Below are positions 43,001-50,991 of a stretch of 64,000 nt of DNA, piece by piece. The notes beneath the pieces were generated by a model. That model saw nothing but the letters and a program-made list of their open reading frames with translations, did no database searches and had not been told where the DNA came from. This DNA comes from JAOSJT01 sp035362335 (GTDB lineage: Bacteria > Bacteroidota > Ignavibacteria > SZUA-365). Each line of letters begins with the position of its first letter. Position 1 is the first letter of the stretch. The position numbers and the translations under genes were made by a program. The stretch spans positions 1-64,000 of the forward strand of contig DAOSDL010000011.1 of assembly GCA_035362335.1 (NCBI GenBank), in the 5' to 3' direction.

Positions 43001-44114
43001 GGGTCAAGCCCGCGTGGGAGAGGAGCGCATCGATATCGGCGAGCGACCGGGACGTTATGGTATGCATTCGCTGTACCTCCGCACCGTGGTCGCACCCACG
43101 GCGCCGAGTACCATCAACGTGTTTTATCAAGGCGATGCGCGTCAGCGCGCGTTGACCGGTGGCGGGGTGGTGCATGAACTGATGCAGGATCGCGCGACGC
43201 TCGATGTGGTGATGGATGATATTCGAGGCCTGTCCCTCGGAGGGCGTTTCACCGCCGACGCGCAGCAGGCCGCTGCGACGCGCAGCGCTGCGGATGATAT
43301 TCGCCGCTCCAGCGCGTTGCTGAATCTGCGACTTTCGCCGGGGAGCTGGCTCAATGCCCTGATGCCATTCACCGTACACATTTCCCACGCACACGACGAA
43401 TACCGCTATCACAGCAACGCCTCGGAGCGCGGCGCTCTGTTTGTCGGACTCGTTCAGGCCACGGATGGCGTACAACGGGCGGCAGCTCGCTCCGACCGCT
43501 TCGAGACACGCGTCGAATGGAGGCCGTCATCGGGATTCCTCTACTCTATCGCCGCTGTGTACAACGAGCGCGAGCAGCAGCGTTTGAACAGCAGGTCCGC
43601 TGGATACACGCGCGAACTGCGGCAGTACGTGGATTGGCGACCGAATGAGAAAACACTGATCGGGTTGTCATTGCCGCTGCGTTCGATCAGCGAGTATTCA
43701 CTGATGCAGCGTGAGTTGGTGCCGTCGGTGTGGCTGGAGCGGCGATTGGGTCAGGAGTTGCTCATTCATTTCTCGCACGCCACGGAATACCGAAGCATTC
43801 GTCACGCGGCGTTGCGCGATGGCACTCAATGGTTCCACGCACCACGCATCGGCGTCACGGTGAACCTCTCCTCCGTCCCCGTTCTTCGTCGAATCGATAT
43901 TCGCAATGAGAGCGGATTCACATTTCGCCGGGATGAATGGGAGGGCGAGGAAGTTTCGTCGCCCCGGAGTTTTGAGAACAGCAGTTATGTCGATGTGTAT
44001 CCCCACCCCGTGCTCACCGTGCGCGTGAAGTACAACCTGCGTCGGTATCACTCACAGCGTACGGGCAATGGCACAGTGACCAGTGCGCAACTCACCATTC
44101 TCATGCAGTTGTAA
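40035..44114 (+). CDS. Giant propeller/outer-membrane barrel protein with SprA-like motifs
   Basis: This 1359-residue protein has a short signal peptide (MWGLLLLLLLPTGTSRAQ). Residues ~25-340 form repeated two-component-regulator-propeller-like blades (IWIGSKHGLYRFRPQDRVW, LWIGQERGITAFD, DGRYLWFATASGLMRYEIEG). From ~375 on, the chain is rich in alternating beta strands and contains two SprA-like segments with a DYxxD-x4-G-x-(V/L) pattern: LEEGKDYVVDRERGVVQ (~578-594) and RPGDDYLLDYVSGFLLFTRD (~741-760), the latter followed by SRIEVTYEYV. The end (RTGNGTVTSAQLTILMQL) looks like a closing barrel strand. It is probably an outer-membrane protein with a periplasmic or extracellular propeller. It lies 90 nt after the short DUF362 gene. 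Its function is unknown; the assignment of fold is by pattern only. Confidence 0.75.
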   Translation: MWGLLLLLLLPTGTSRAQTAIVTRTREWSVLSQGNSIWIGSKHGLYRFRPQDRVWSAYGPGNGLLDRAVRHLELNDDILWIGQERGITAFDTKGNTIIRHDSTRALRVAPLRHVAFEGEYVWALGHGAARYDPLIEEWQDVTAVAGVHGDTIHAALPAGNAVFLADALGVTEYDARYERHRRYPLPDNQAAVDAFVSGTTLWLLREHDLLRFNNESRVFARYPLPGFTATDIRSIHLRGSTFWLLAGDDLWTYEATTDALKPFLETEQLPERAIKSISITEDGRYLWFATASGLMRYEIEGKRWTPYTPASGLPSTDVDMLFAYGDGVIAFGASGIFYNVESEQRWYTQPLLHEEQKGSGALLSLDPAKGSFVDMGEGLRLDLSGSNAYWQWYRQDDETTGFEQFGERYDLKARLELGGERHISAMYNNQDYETVTYGAEYRGAREDVLQSLAWGDLRSDRGTRLLTHSGGVFGLSGRAVYGERSERYGRSLVEVAAISGHYTTAAQTDAFLGRSIRDERIIEDIAWTRRSYFSLHADRGERPLPVDRVELFRTHITATSPAPPTLRARIADREEEWVRLEEGKDYVVDRERGVVQCATVPMQKLAARVYGDNGVTELLLADSSDAPMELRNRYSLGAEGILPATFRMRITDASGMSVPLQRYGLDADGDGAVDAAYVYYQFGTMRFPDAHPFAPEVYATPASGSVRMHIRFEALQAGYKLSRSRILRGSEQVTVDGVLFRPGDDYLLDYVSGFLLFTRDGAVHDDSRIEVTYEYVRNASDERYTQAGITVSPSDNVQLALSAGQFHSQEWNTEHRFAQASGEIRYVHEDIDIRVQPEYQSTWSDTSSGAAYGMSAALSSARLRLSMQSTVRDDGFAQPTTTGFALGRLRDEHRVQGEYDLGAALRGFASWSKRLGDEWLGGGEAEDEYGSVGMQWLPSGLPSLTLRAEHARDAAPALRRSRGIARLDVAWVPEQRTLDGLGITALRLTGQARVGEERIDIGERPGRYGMHSLYLRTVVAPTAPSTINVFYQGDARQRALTGGGVVHELMQDRATLDVVMDDIRGLSLGGRFTADAQQAAATRSAADDIRRSSALLNLRLSPGSWLNALMPFTVHISHAHDEYRYHSNASERGALFVGLVQATDGVQRAAARSDRFETRVEWRPSSGFLYSIAAVYNEREQQRLNSRSAGYTRELRQYVDWRPNEKTLIGLSLPLRSISEYSLMQRELVPSVWLERRLGQELLIHFSHATEYRSIRHAALRDGTQWFHAPRIGVTVNLSSVPVLRRIDIRNESGFTFRRDEWEGEEVSSPRSFENSSYVDVYPHPVLTVRVKYNLRRYHSQRTGNGTVTSAQLTILMQL

Positions 44115-44178
44115 TGACGAGGCCATATCGAGCGGAATGCCCCGTTCGATTACGGACACCACCGCGGCAAGCGTAGCG

Positions 44179-45678
44179 CTAGCGAAGCACGAGCACGGAG
44201 CGTGTCATATTCACTCCGCCACGCAACAACAGTACGTATCGACCCGCGGGCAGCGTCCGCAGATCGAGTGCATGCACCATCGTGCCAGCAGGAAGAAGCG
44301 CGCGACGCAGCACACGCCCCGACATATCGCACAACTCGACGCTCTGTGCCGCGCGTGACGGAGTCGTCAAACGCAAAGTCACCTGCTCACGCGCCGGCTG
44401 AGGATACACTGAAAGTGCGGGCAATGCGGTGTTATGTGCTTCCTCCAGCGCCGATACGGGAGGATTGCCCTCCACCGCGCCGATACTGGGTGGGACGTTG
44501 AACAACGCACCGAATAGATCACGCAGCATTGCGGCAAAGGGCAGCCCCGCTCCGATGGCGGGTGAATCGGATAGTAGCGCAATGTCATCGGTCGCCAGGT
44601 CGCGAAGGCGCGGGTCCAGCGCGCGCAGACCCGCGATCTCGGTGGAGGGCAATTGCGGTCCCTGCCATGAGGGTTGTTGCGTATTGAACCAGAGATTATG
44701 CTCGAAGACAAAAGTCGCGGGCCGTGTGTTGGGACCGATGTTCACCGATGGACTAATGGCGCGATTGTCCACGACAACGAGATTGTTACGGAAGCGATTA
44801 TCGCCGCATTGCTGAAAACGCGCGTCGGTGTTTTCCTGTAAAATGCGCATGACCCATTTCTCCGGATACACGACGGTGTTGTTCATCACATCGCATTGCA
44901 CCGCGCCCACGAAGGCGAAAGGCGCCTGCCCACCGCGGAAATAATTTGCGAACACGAGAATGCGAGCGCCCTCATAATCCGCATTCATAGGTCGGAAAAA
45001 ATCCAGGCCGGTGGATCCCCCGATATTCAGTGCACGCGCGCCTCCGTTGAGAAAGCGATTGTGTGTGATGAGTATATCGCTCGTGCCACCTTTGGCCTGA
45101 ATGCTGTTCGAGCCACCGTTGCGAAACAGATTGTCCTCGAACACGCCCCAGTGGCAACCCACCATATCCACCATGCTGCCACCGGGCGAACCATCGAGAA
45201 ACGCGCAGTTGCGAACGACAAAGCTGTCCACCCCGGACATCTTCAACAAGTCGTTATTGCCTGTGGCATTGATGCCTTCCCAGACGCATTGCTCGATCAG
45301 GAGATGCCTGGCGGGAGAATCATAGCTGCCGCCGTCATCGATGTTCACACCGTTGGCGCTTTGGCCCCGGAAATTCAGATTTCGAATATGCAGATACGCG
45401 GGGTCGGTAAGCTGAAATGCCGTGCCTCCGCCTTCAATGACCGCGATTCCATTATCCGGCCCCGTAATCAGGATCCATTTATCCGCTGTACCGCGAAGGT
45501 TCGCCACATACGATCCGCCGGCATGCACGCCGGAGGAGAAGCGTATAGTGTCGCCCGGAAGCGCATCGCGCGCGGCAGCTTCGAGTGAGGCATAACCGCC
45601 GGCACCGATATGCAGCGTACGTGCGTGCGACGACGCGACGAGGAGGCAAAGCAGGAGGAGCAGTGTCGAATATCGCAT
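44179..45678 (-). CDS. Secreted right-handed parallel beta-helix protein with T9SS domain
   Basis: This 499-residue protein has a signal peptide (MRYSTLLLLLCLLVASSHA). The middle (~30-300) is a parallel beta-helix: YASLEAAARDALPGDTIRFS, ITGPDNGIAVIEGGGTAFQL, YLHIRNLNFRGQSANGVNID and NALNxx-type coils such as NCAFLDG and HNRFLNGGARALNIGG. This is the polysaccharide lyase/pectate-lyase-like fold, but catalytic residues cannot be assigned. The C-terminus (SVYPQPAREQVTLRLTTPSR, VELCDMSGRVLRRALLPAG, TLPAGRYVLLLRGG) is a type IX sorting domain. It is probably a surface or released carbohydrate-binding or degrading protein. The ATG at 45678 starts the signal peptide. Confidence 0.87.
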   Translation of the reverse strand: MRYSTLLLLLCLLVASSHARTLHIGAGGYASLEAAARDALPGDTIRFSSGVHAGGSYVANLRGTADKWILITGPDNGIAVIEGGGTAFQLTDPAYLHIRNLNFRGQSANGVNIDDGGSYDSPARHLLIEQCVWEGINATGNNDLLKMSGVDSFVVRNCAFLDGSPGGSMVDMVGCHWGVFEDNLFRNGGSNSIQAKGGTSDILITHNRFLNGGARALNIGGSTGLDFFRPMNADYEGARILVFANYFRGGQAPFAFVGAVQCDVMNNTVVYPEKWVMRILQENTDARFQQCGDNRFRNNLVVVDNRAISPSVNIGPNTRPATFVFEHNLWFNTQQPSWQGPQLPSTEIAGLRALDPRLRDLATDDIALLSDSPAIGAGLPFAAMLRDLFGALFNVPPSIGAVEGNPPVSALEEAHNTALPALSVYPQPAREQVTLRLTTPSRAAQSVELCDMSGRVLRRALLPAGTMVHALDLRTLPAGRYVLLLRGGVNMTRSVLVLR

Positions 45679-45809
45679 GGCAGGGCCCTTTTCTGTCAAG
45701 GACGAAAAACGGTATTGATCGAAGAATCAAGGAGAATATATTGCTTTTTATTCACGGACGCGACGGGAGTATGCGTCCACGCTCAAACACCATAGTAACG
45801 GGGAACACC

Positions 45810-46052
45810 ATGGATACCCTTCCGAAATTCGAAATCCAGGGCATTTACGACGATGAGGGAAATCGCATCGAGCCTTCCAGCATTCCCAAGCCCCCGCTGT
45901 GCACCAAATGCAGCGTGGACATCAGCACTCATCCCATCGAAGCCATCGTGTGCACCTTGACGCGGCTCGATCATATGATTTGCGAACAACCGTTCGAATT
46001 TCACTGCGGGAATTTCACACCACGAGGCGCTCACGGCGGCCGTCCCTCCTGA
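45810..46052 (+). CDS. Small Cys-rich (zinc-ribbon-like) protein
   Basis: This 80-residue protein has no signal peptide. It carries PPLCTKCSVDIS (C-x2-C, ~31-34), a third Cys in IVCTLTRLD, then MICEQPFEFHCGNF with two more Cys, a spacing that could bind one zinc ion. The N-terminus MDTLPKFEIQGIYDDEGNRI reads like a real protein and GGGGA precedes the ATG at 45810. I do not recognise a named family. It lies alone between the beta-helix gene (divergent) and a strong 14-bp hairpin downstream. Confidence 0.68.
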   Translation: MDTLPKFEIQGIYDDEGNRIEPSSIPKPPLCTKCSVDISTHPIEAIVCTLTRLDHMICEQPFEFHCGNFTPRGAHGGRPS

Positions 46053-46118
46053 GTTACGGCACGCGCGAGCCGCCGCCCCTGTGACATGGATGTGATCATA
46101 TCGCGGGGAGAGAGAGAC

Positions 46119-46157
46119 GGGGAATCCGCATGTTCAGCTCCCGCATGCGGATTCCCC
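46119..46157 (+). terminator. Perfect 14-bp inverted repeat after the Cys-rich gene
   Basis: GGGGAATCCGCATG (46119-46132) and CATGCGGATTCCCC (46144-46157) pair perfectly around an 11-nt loop, 66 nt after the stop of the small Cys-rich gene. No T-run follows on either strand, so it may be a factor-dependent terminator, mRNA-stabilising hairpin or protein-binding site rather than a classical terminator. Confidence 0.5.
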
Positions 46158-46226
46158 CTCCGCGGCGCACGATGCGGCTTGCATGATATCTGCTGCGGAC
46201 AGGCGGTGACACGACAGCTTCCATCG

Positions 46227-46234
46227 TATCTTTG
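46227..46234 (+). promoter_or_regulatory. Bacteroidota -7 element before the DUF6544-like gene
   Basis: TATCTTTG matches TAnnTTTG exactly and lies 32 nt before the ATG at 46266, but no clear TTG lies at the expected upstream distance. Confidence 0.4.
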
Positions 46235-46265
46235 AGAAGACTCGAAGCAACGAAGGAGCGGAAGC

Positions 46266-47168
46266 ATGATAGTCCTCATCCCCGTACTCATCGTCCTTAT
46301 CGGCGTGCTGCTGTATCTGTACGTGCAAAACCACACTTTTTCCAGCATGATCTGGGAATCGGTGGATCGCATCGCCGCGTTGAGTACGAACAGCACGCCG
46401 CAGCGCATTCCCCTCGAATCCCTGCCCGAACCCATGCAGCGCTATCTTCGACGCGTGCTGCCTGCCGACGTGCTGGCACTTGTCGAGAGTAACGCACCGA
46501 CCGAAGCCGAGGAAACCGAAGCATCCTCATTCGACAACGGTTTGCCGCTGTTCGCGCGCATGAGGCATACAGGCGTGTTTCGCATGGAAGCCGGAGCGGA
46601 GGCACTGCCAATCGCCGGCGAGCAGTACTACAGCGCTGTTGCACCGGCCTTTGTCTGGGGCGCACGCCTGCGCATGAACGCGCTGCTTGTCACCAGAATC
46701 CGCGATCAGTACATCGAAGGAAAGGGAAGCATTCTCGGCAAGTTGCTCGCCGCATTCCCGGTGTTGCACATGGAGGGAGCGCGCATCGATACGGGCACAC
46801 TGCTGCGATACCTCGGAGAAATGCCGCTGTTTCCAACGGCATTTCTCACGGTGGAGGGATTGCAGTGGACGACTGTGGATGCCTCACGCGTGGGCGTACG
46901 CCTCGTGCACCGCGACGTGAACGTGGGCGGGGAATTCCATTTCGATGAACAGGGCGACATCATTTCCTTTCACAGCAAGGAACGATTCCGCGGACTCGAG
47001 GGTGAAGCCCCCACACCGTGGACAGGCCGCTGCGGCACGTATGTCGATATGGACGGATGGCGCCTGCCCTCTACACTGAGCGCCGTGTGGCATTTGCCCG
47101 AAGGCGATTTCGAGTACGGGACGTTCACCGTGGAGCATGTGGATTACAACATTCTGCATTCCTTTTGA
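46266..47168 (+). CDS. Membrane-anchored DUF6544/DUF6920-like protein
   Basis: This 300-residue protein has an N-terminal transmembrane helix (MIVLIPVLIVLIGVLLYLYV). Its body shows features I associate with DUF6544/DUF6920 proteins: LPEPMQRYLRRVLP (~53-66), a lipocalin-like beta region with FVWGARLRMNALLVTRIRDQ (~123-142), YIEGKGSILGKLLAAFPVL and a C-terminal GDIISFHSKERFRG with WRLPSTLSAVWHLPEGDFEY. The domain probably sits on the periplasmic side as a small-molecule- or lipid-binding barrel; the function is not established. AAGGAG 8-9 nt before the ATG supports the start. It appears monocistronic. Confidence 0.78.
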   Translation: MIVLIPVLIVLIGVLLYLYVQNHTFSSMIWESVDRIAALSTNSTPQRIPLESLPEPMQRYLRRVLPADVLALVESNAPTEAEETEASSFDNGLPLFARMRHTGVFRMEAGAEALPIAGEQYYSAVAPAFVWGARLRMNALLVTRIRDQYIEGKGSILGKLLAAFPVLHMEGARIDTGTLLRYLGEMPLFPTAFLTVEGLQWTTVDASRVGVRLVHRDVNVGGEFHFDEQGDIISFHSKERFRGLEGEAPTPWTGRCGTYVDMDGWRLPSTLSAVWHLPEGDFEYGTFTVEHVDYNILHSF

Positions 47169-47447
47169 CGTGGCCGACCGGGGAGTACATCGCAACTGAC
47201 GTCGCAACAGCGATCGTTCCGACCTCCGGTTGTGCAGCGGCGCTTGGCTTGCGCTGCTCTCGGGGATGGGTAAAAGGGGAAGGGGTGAACCAGGTTTGGG
47301 GTTTGGCGATCAGCGCTGCGGCGGGCGTGAGGACGATGGTGAGCCCCAGATGCAGTGCCTGTCCTGAGTAACACGCGCAACCTTTTTTCCCCGTATTCGT
47401 AGCGTCGGAATTCCACGGATTTCCCACGTAGCGAAAGGAGCGGGACG

Positions 47448-49337
47448 ATGCATGCTTCACGATTACTGCCTGTCATCTGCGTACTGACGTTTTTTCCCTG
47501 TACAATGCTCGCCGGCAATGACGGTTTGCCCATGCCCCGCGAAATCCAGCGCGCCTTCGACCGGGGTACGCGCGCCATGGATGGTGCGCCGGGTCCGAAG
47601 TATTGGCAAAACAGCGCGGATTATGATATCACCGTGACGGTCAATCCCGTCCGCCGTTTTCTCGATGGCAAGGAACGCATTCTCTACACCAACCACAGTC
47701 CGGACAGCATACGCACGCTCGTGTTTCGTCTGTATCAGAATCTGAACCTCCCGACGGCCCCGCGTGGAACAAGTCTGGGCACAAAAGCCATTACCGATGG
47801 CATGCGCATACACTCTCTTGGAGTGGATGGAGTGGAGCGATCTCTGCTGCCGGGAAGCGAGGAGGTACGCATCGATCACACCGTGATGTACGTCCGCTTA
47901 CCGAAGCCGCTCGCGCCGGGTGGTCAGACAACCGTGGATGTGGCGTGGTCCTTCACCATTCCGGTGAATACTGGCGAGGGTGGGGGCAATCCGCGCATGG
48001 GTGCGTATGAAAACGGCGCAGTGTTTCTCGCGTATTGGTTTCCCCGAATCGCGGTCTACGATGACGTACGCGGATGGGATTTGCTCCCGCACGATGGCGA
48101 GCACGAATTTTACCATGACTATGGCGACATGCGTGTAGCCATCACGGTACCCGACAGTTGCGGCGTATGGGCCACCGGCACATTGAGCAATCCCGAGGAA
48201 GTGTTGCGCGATCCGTGGCTTGCCCGTTACCATGCGGCGTCGAGCAGCGACACCGTGCTTCGCATCGTGGATGGCAGCGATGTGCCTTACTTGCGGAACG
48301 CGCGTGGCAACACCTGGAAATTCTCGGCCACGAAGGTCCCCGATTTCGCTTTTGGCGTTGCTGCGGGATATCGCTGGGACGCCGTCGGTGCCAAGGTGGA
48401 GGACAGGCGTGTACTTGTTGACGCGGCGTACGATCCTGCGTCCACCTCGTTCCGCACGGTTGCGGAGGAAAGCAAGGCCGCCGTGGAGATGCTTTCGAGC
48501 GAGCGACCGGGAATCCCTTTTCCCTACCCCGCCATCACCGTGTTCAATGGCAATCATGGCATGGAATTTCCCATGATCGTCAACGATGGGGTGTTCGGAA
48601 ACCGCATTACCGATGTGTATGTGCATGTGCACGAGATTGCGCACAGCTATTTTCCCTTCATGGTCGGGGTGAACGAAACGCGCTATGCGTGGATGGATGA
48701 GGGCATGGCCTATTTCCTGCCGGTGGACATTCAAAAGTACCTGACGAATTATGACCACATGATACGCGCCGCACGCAGCTACGAGCGTTTCGCTGGCACG
48801 GAAATGGATTATCCCATGATGCTGCCTTCGGTGGCATCATCGGGCGACAACCTGCAGATCATCGGCTATCTCAAGCCCGCGCTGGCATTCGGCGTGTTGC
48901 GTGACATGCTTGGCGAGGAACGCTTCGACTCCGCGCTACGGACATTCATGCGGAATTGGGAGGGACGACATCCGTTGCCCTGGGATTTTTTCCACACCTT
49001 CAATACCGCGACCGGCGAGCAGCTCGACTGGTTCTGGCGTGCATGGTTTTTCGAACATGGCATGCCTGATCTCGGCATAGCGGCGGTGAAGCAGGAGCAG
49101 GAAGGCACAAAGGTTGTCATACACCGCAAAGGCTCCATGCCCATACCCGTGAAGCTGCTCATCACCGGCACGGATGGCAGTACGCGGACGCTTCACCGTT
49201 CCGCCGCCGTCTGGGCGGATGGTTCGCGCGAAATCACGGTGGAGCTTCCCAGCGGTGAGGATATCCGCAGCATACGATTGGGCGGGGAGTGGATTCCCGA
49301 TGCCCAGCCCGCCGACAACACGTGGCCGCGCTCGTGA
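47448..49337 (+). CDS. Secreted M1-family metallopeptidase
   Basis: This 629-residue protein has a signal peptide (RLLPVICVLTFFPCTMLAG). The M1 zinc motif is HEIAHSYFPFMVGVNETRYA then WMDEGMAYF, i.e. HExxH-x18-E with the HEIAH at about residue 394. The N-terminal domain (DYDITVTVNPVRRFLDGKER, ~52-71) is the usual M1 beta-saddle. The aminopeptidase GxMEN motif is altered to GNHGMEFPM (~362-370), as in many Bacteroidota M1-like enzymes with unclear exopeptidase activity. The protein is probably periplasmic or secreted; no T9SS sorting domain is visible. AAAGGAG precedes the ATG at 47448. Confidence 0.92.
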   Translation: MHASRLLPVICVLTFFPCTMLAGNDGLPMPREIQRAFDRGTRAMDGAPGPKYWQNSADYDITVTVNPVRRFLDGKERILYTNHSPDSIRTLVFRLYQNLNLPTAPRGTSLGTKAITDGMRIHSLGVDGVERSLLPGSEEVRIDHTVMYVRLPKPLAPGGQTTVDVAWSFTIPVNTGEGGGNPRMGAYENGAVFLAYWFPRIAVYDDVRGWDLLPHDGEHEFYHDYGDMRVAITVPDSCGVWATGTLSNPEEVLRDPWLARYHAASSSDTVLRIVDGSDVPYLRNARGNTWKFSATKVPDFAFGVAAGYRWDAVGAKVEDRRVLVDAAYDPASTSFRTVAEESKAAVEMLSSERPGIPFPYPAITVFNGNHGMEFPMIVNDGVFGNRITDVYVHVHEIAHSYFPFMVGVNETRYAWMDEGMAYFLPVDIQKYLTNYDHMIRAARSYERFAGTEMDYPMMLPSVASSGDNLQIIGYLKPALAFGVLRDMLGEERFDSALRTFMRNWEGRHPLPWDFFHTFNTATGEQLDWFWRAWFFEHGMPDLGIAAVKQEQEGTKVVIHRKGSMPIPVKLLITGTDGSTRTLHRSAAVWADGSREITVELPSGEDIRSIRLGGEWIPDAQPADNTWPRS

Positions 49338-49491
49338 AATGTCGGCGTGATGCATCTTTTATTCCACCGCCGCGTACGAAAGCGATGTGTCGCGCGCCAG
49401 ACAGCGATCAACGACAACAGCACACGGCGAGCGACAGGATGCAGCAATGAGCGGTAGAGCTACGTTATTTTCACAGCACGGATATTCACCC

Positions 49492-50298
49492 ATGCGTTTC
49501 ATTCGTACGACCTTGTTGACTCTCACACTTGCGTTTTCCATGACCGGCTGCATTGTCACCGACAACGGCTTGATCTGGTTGGGCGAGGAGGTGCCGGGTT
49601 CGGGCACTATCATCAGCGAACAGCGCGCCATCGACGGCGTGCAGAACATTCGTCTCAGCACGGTGGGACACGCCACGGTGCGCATCGGCGACAAGGATGA
49701 GATAATCATCGAGACCGATGACAATCTGCTTCCGTACATCGAGACGCGTGTGTCGAACGGCACGCTCACCATTTCCACCAAGAGCGGATACAATGTTCGC
49801 GGCACCGCGGGCATACGCTATTCGATCACTGTGCGAGCACTTCGCGGCGTGGCAAGCAGCAGCAGCGGAGACATCACTGTGCTGCCGCTTTCGACTGATC
49901 GCCTGGAGATTTCCGCCAGCAGTTCGGGCGATATCCTCCTCGAGAATGTGGAGGCCGAATTCACCGACATCAGCAGCAGCAGTTCGGGTGACATCAGCAT
50001 CGGAACGTTTCGCGGCGATGAAATCGATGGAAGATTGAGTAGTTCCGGCGATCTGCGGATCGAAGGTGGTGAGGTATTCCGTCAGCGCGTGCGCATCAGC
50101 AGTTCAGGATCGTATGATGGGCGCGAGCTTCGCTCGCGAGACGCGGACATTCGCACGAGCAGTTCGGGTGATGCGCGTGTATGGGTAACGGATCGTCTGC
50201 GTGCGAGCACATCCAGCAGCGGTTCGATTTACTATCGTGGCGATCCACGGGTAGACGCGCAGAGCAGCAGCTCGGGCAAGGTGAAGCACGTTTCGTAG
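49492..50298 (+). CDS. Head-GIN (DUF2807) beta-helical lipoprotein
   Basis: This 268-residue protein has a lipoprotein signal (MRFIRTTLLTLTLAFSMTGC, Cys at 20). After a short linker, DGVQNIRLSTVGHATVRIGD starts the head-GIN domain. A long series of SSSGD/SSSGS turns (SSSSGDITVLPLSTDRLEIS, ASSSGDILLENVE, SSSSGDISIGTF and more) then builds a beta-helix-like stack with a repeat of about 20 residues. Such lipoproteins are widespread in Bacteroidota, are probably exposed in the periplasm or on the surface, and have been linked to adhesion-like folding. The frame is open upstream, but the ATG at 49492 gives the correct lipoprotein signal. The 84-bp repeat array follows 26 nt after its stop. Confidence 0.9.
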   Translation: MRFIRTTLLTLTLAFSMTGCIVTDNGLIWLGEEVPGSGTIISEQRAIDGVQNIRLSTVGHATVRIGDKDEIIIETDDNLLPYIETRVSNGTLTISTKSGYNVRGTAGIRYSITVRALRGVASSSSGDITVLPLSTDRLEISASSSGDILLENVEAEFTDISSSSSGDISIGTFRGDEIDGRLSSSGDLRIEGGEVFRQRVRISSSGSYDGRELRSRDADIRTSSSGDARVWVTDRLRASTSSSGSIYYRGDPRVDAQSSSSGKVKHVS

Positions 50299-50991
50299 AG
50301 CTTGCACCGATGTTCACGCACGGCGGCCGGAGTCATTTCCGGCCGCTTGTGGCATTGGGCCAAACGCATCGATTCGCGATACGTGGGATGAATAGAAAAT
50401 TCCCGCATGGCCGGAGTCATTTCCGGCCGCTTGTGGCATTGGTTCCAACGCATCGATTAGCGATACATGGGATGAATGGAAAATTCCCGCATGGCCGGAG
50501 TCATTTCCGGCCGCTTGTGGCATTGGTTCCAACGCATCGATTAGCGATACATGGGATGAATGGAAAATTCCCGCATGGCCGGAGTCATTTCCGGCCGCTT
50601 GTGGCATTGGGCCAAACGCATCGATTCGCGATACGTGGGATGAATAGAAAATTCCCGCATGGCCGGAGTCATTTCCGGCCGCTTGTGGCATTGGTTCCAA
50701 CGCATCGATTAGCGATACATGGGATGAATGGAAAATTCCCGCATGGCCGGAGTCATTTCCGGCCGCTAACTTTTTCATTCCGCTGCTTCGCGGCCTCGCG
50801 TGAGGAATTGGCATGGGGAATTCGCTCACGCGAAGACGCGAAGGCGCGAAGGCGGAGTTTGGTTTCACGGCTGCTGGCGTGTGCCGCTCAGCGGGGTGGC
50901 GGATGTGTCAAGCATTCTGGGTTGTTTTTCACCCGCATCGCCTCTATGTTTTCCAATTGTACCACAACCAACGCAGACGCTTCGGCACGGC
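50299..50991. other. Intergenic region dominated by an 84-bp repeat array
   Basis: The 50325-50766 segment is a tandem array (separate entry). The remaining 225 bp before the BatA-type gene contain no gene or clear promoter. Open frames across the array on both strands are artefacts of the 84-bp (28-codon) period. Confidence 0.8.
50325..50766. repeat. 84-bp tandem repeat array with hairpin in each unit
   Basis: Five full 84-bp units (starts 50325, 50409, 50493, 50577, 50661) plus a 22-bp partial sixth (50745) are visible. Units are of two types differing mainly in the middle (GCCAAACG...TTCGCGATACG versus TTCCAACG...TTAGCGATACA), arranged A-B-B-A-B. Each begins with GGCCGGA-N6-TCCGGCC, a 7-bp stem. 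It lies directly downstream of the head-GIN gene. There are no spacers of unique sequence, so it is not a CRISPR array. Confidence 0.93.

Noticed and set aside
50325..50766. Possible CRISPR array
   Set aside because: Units are contiguous 84-bp repeats with no unique spacers and no cas genes nearby.
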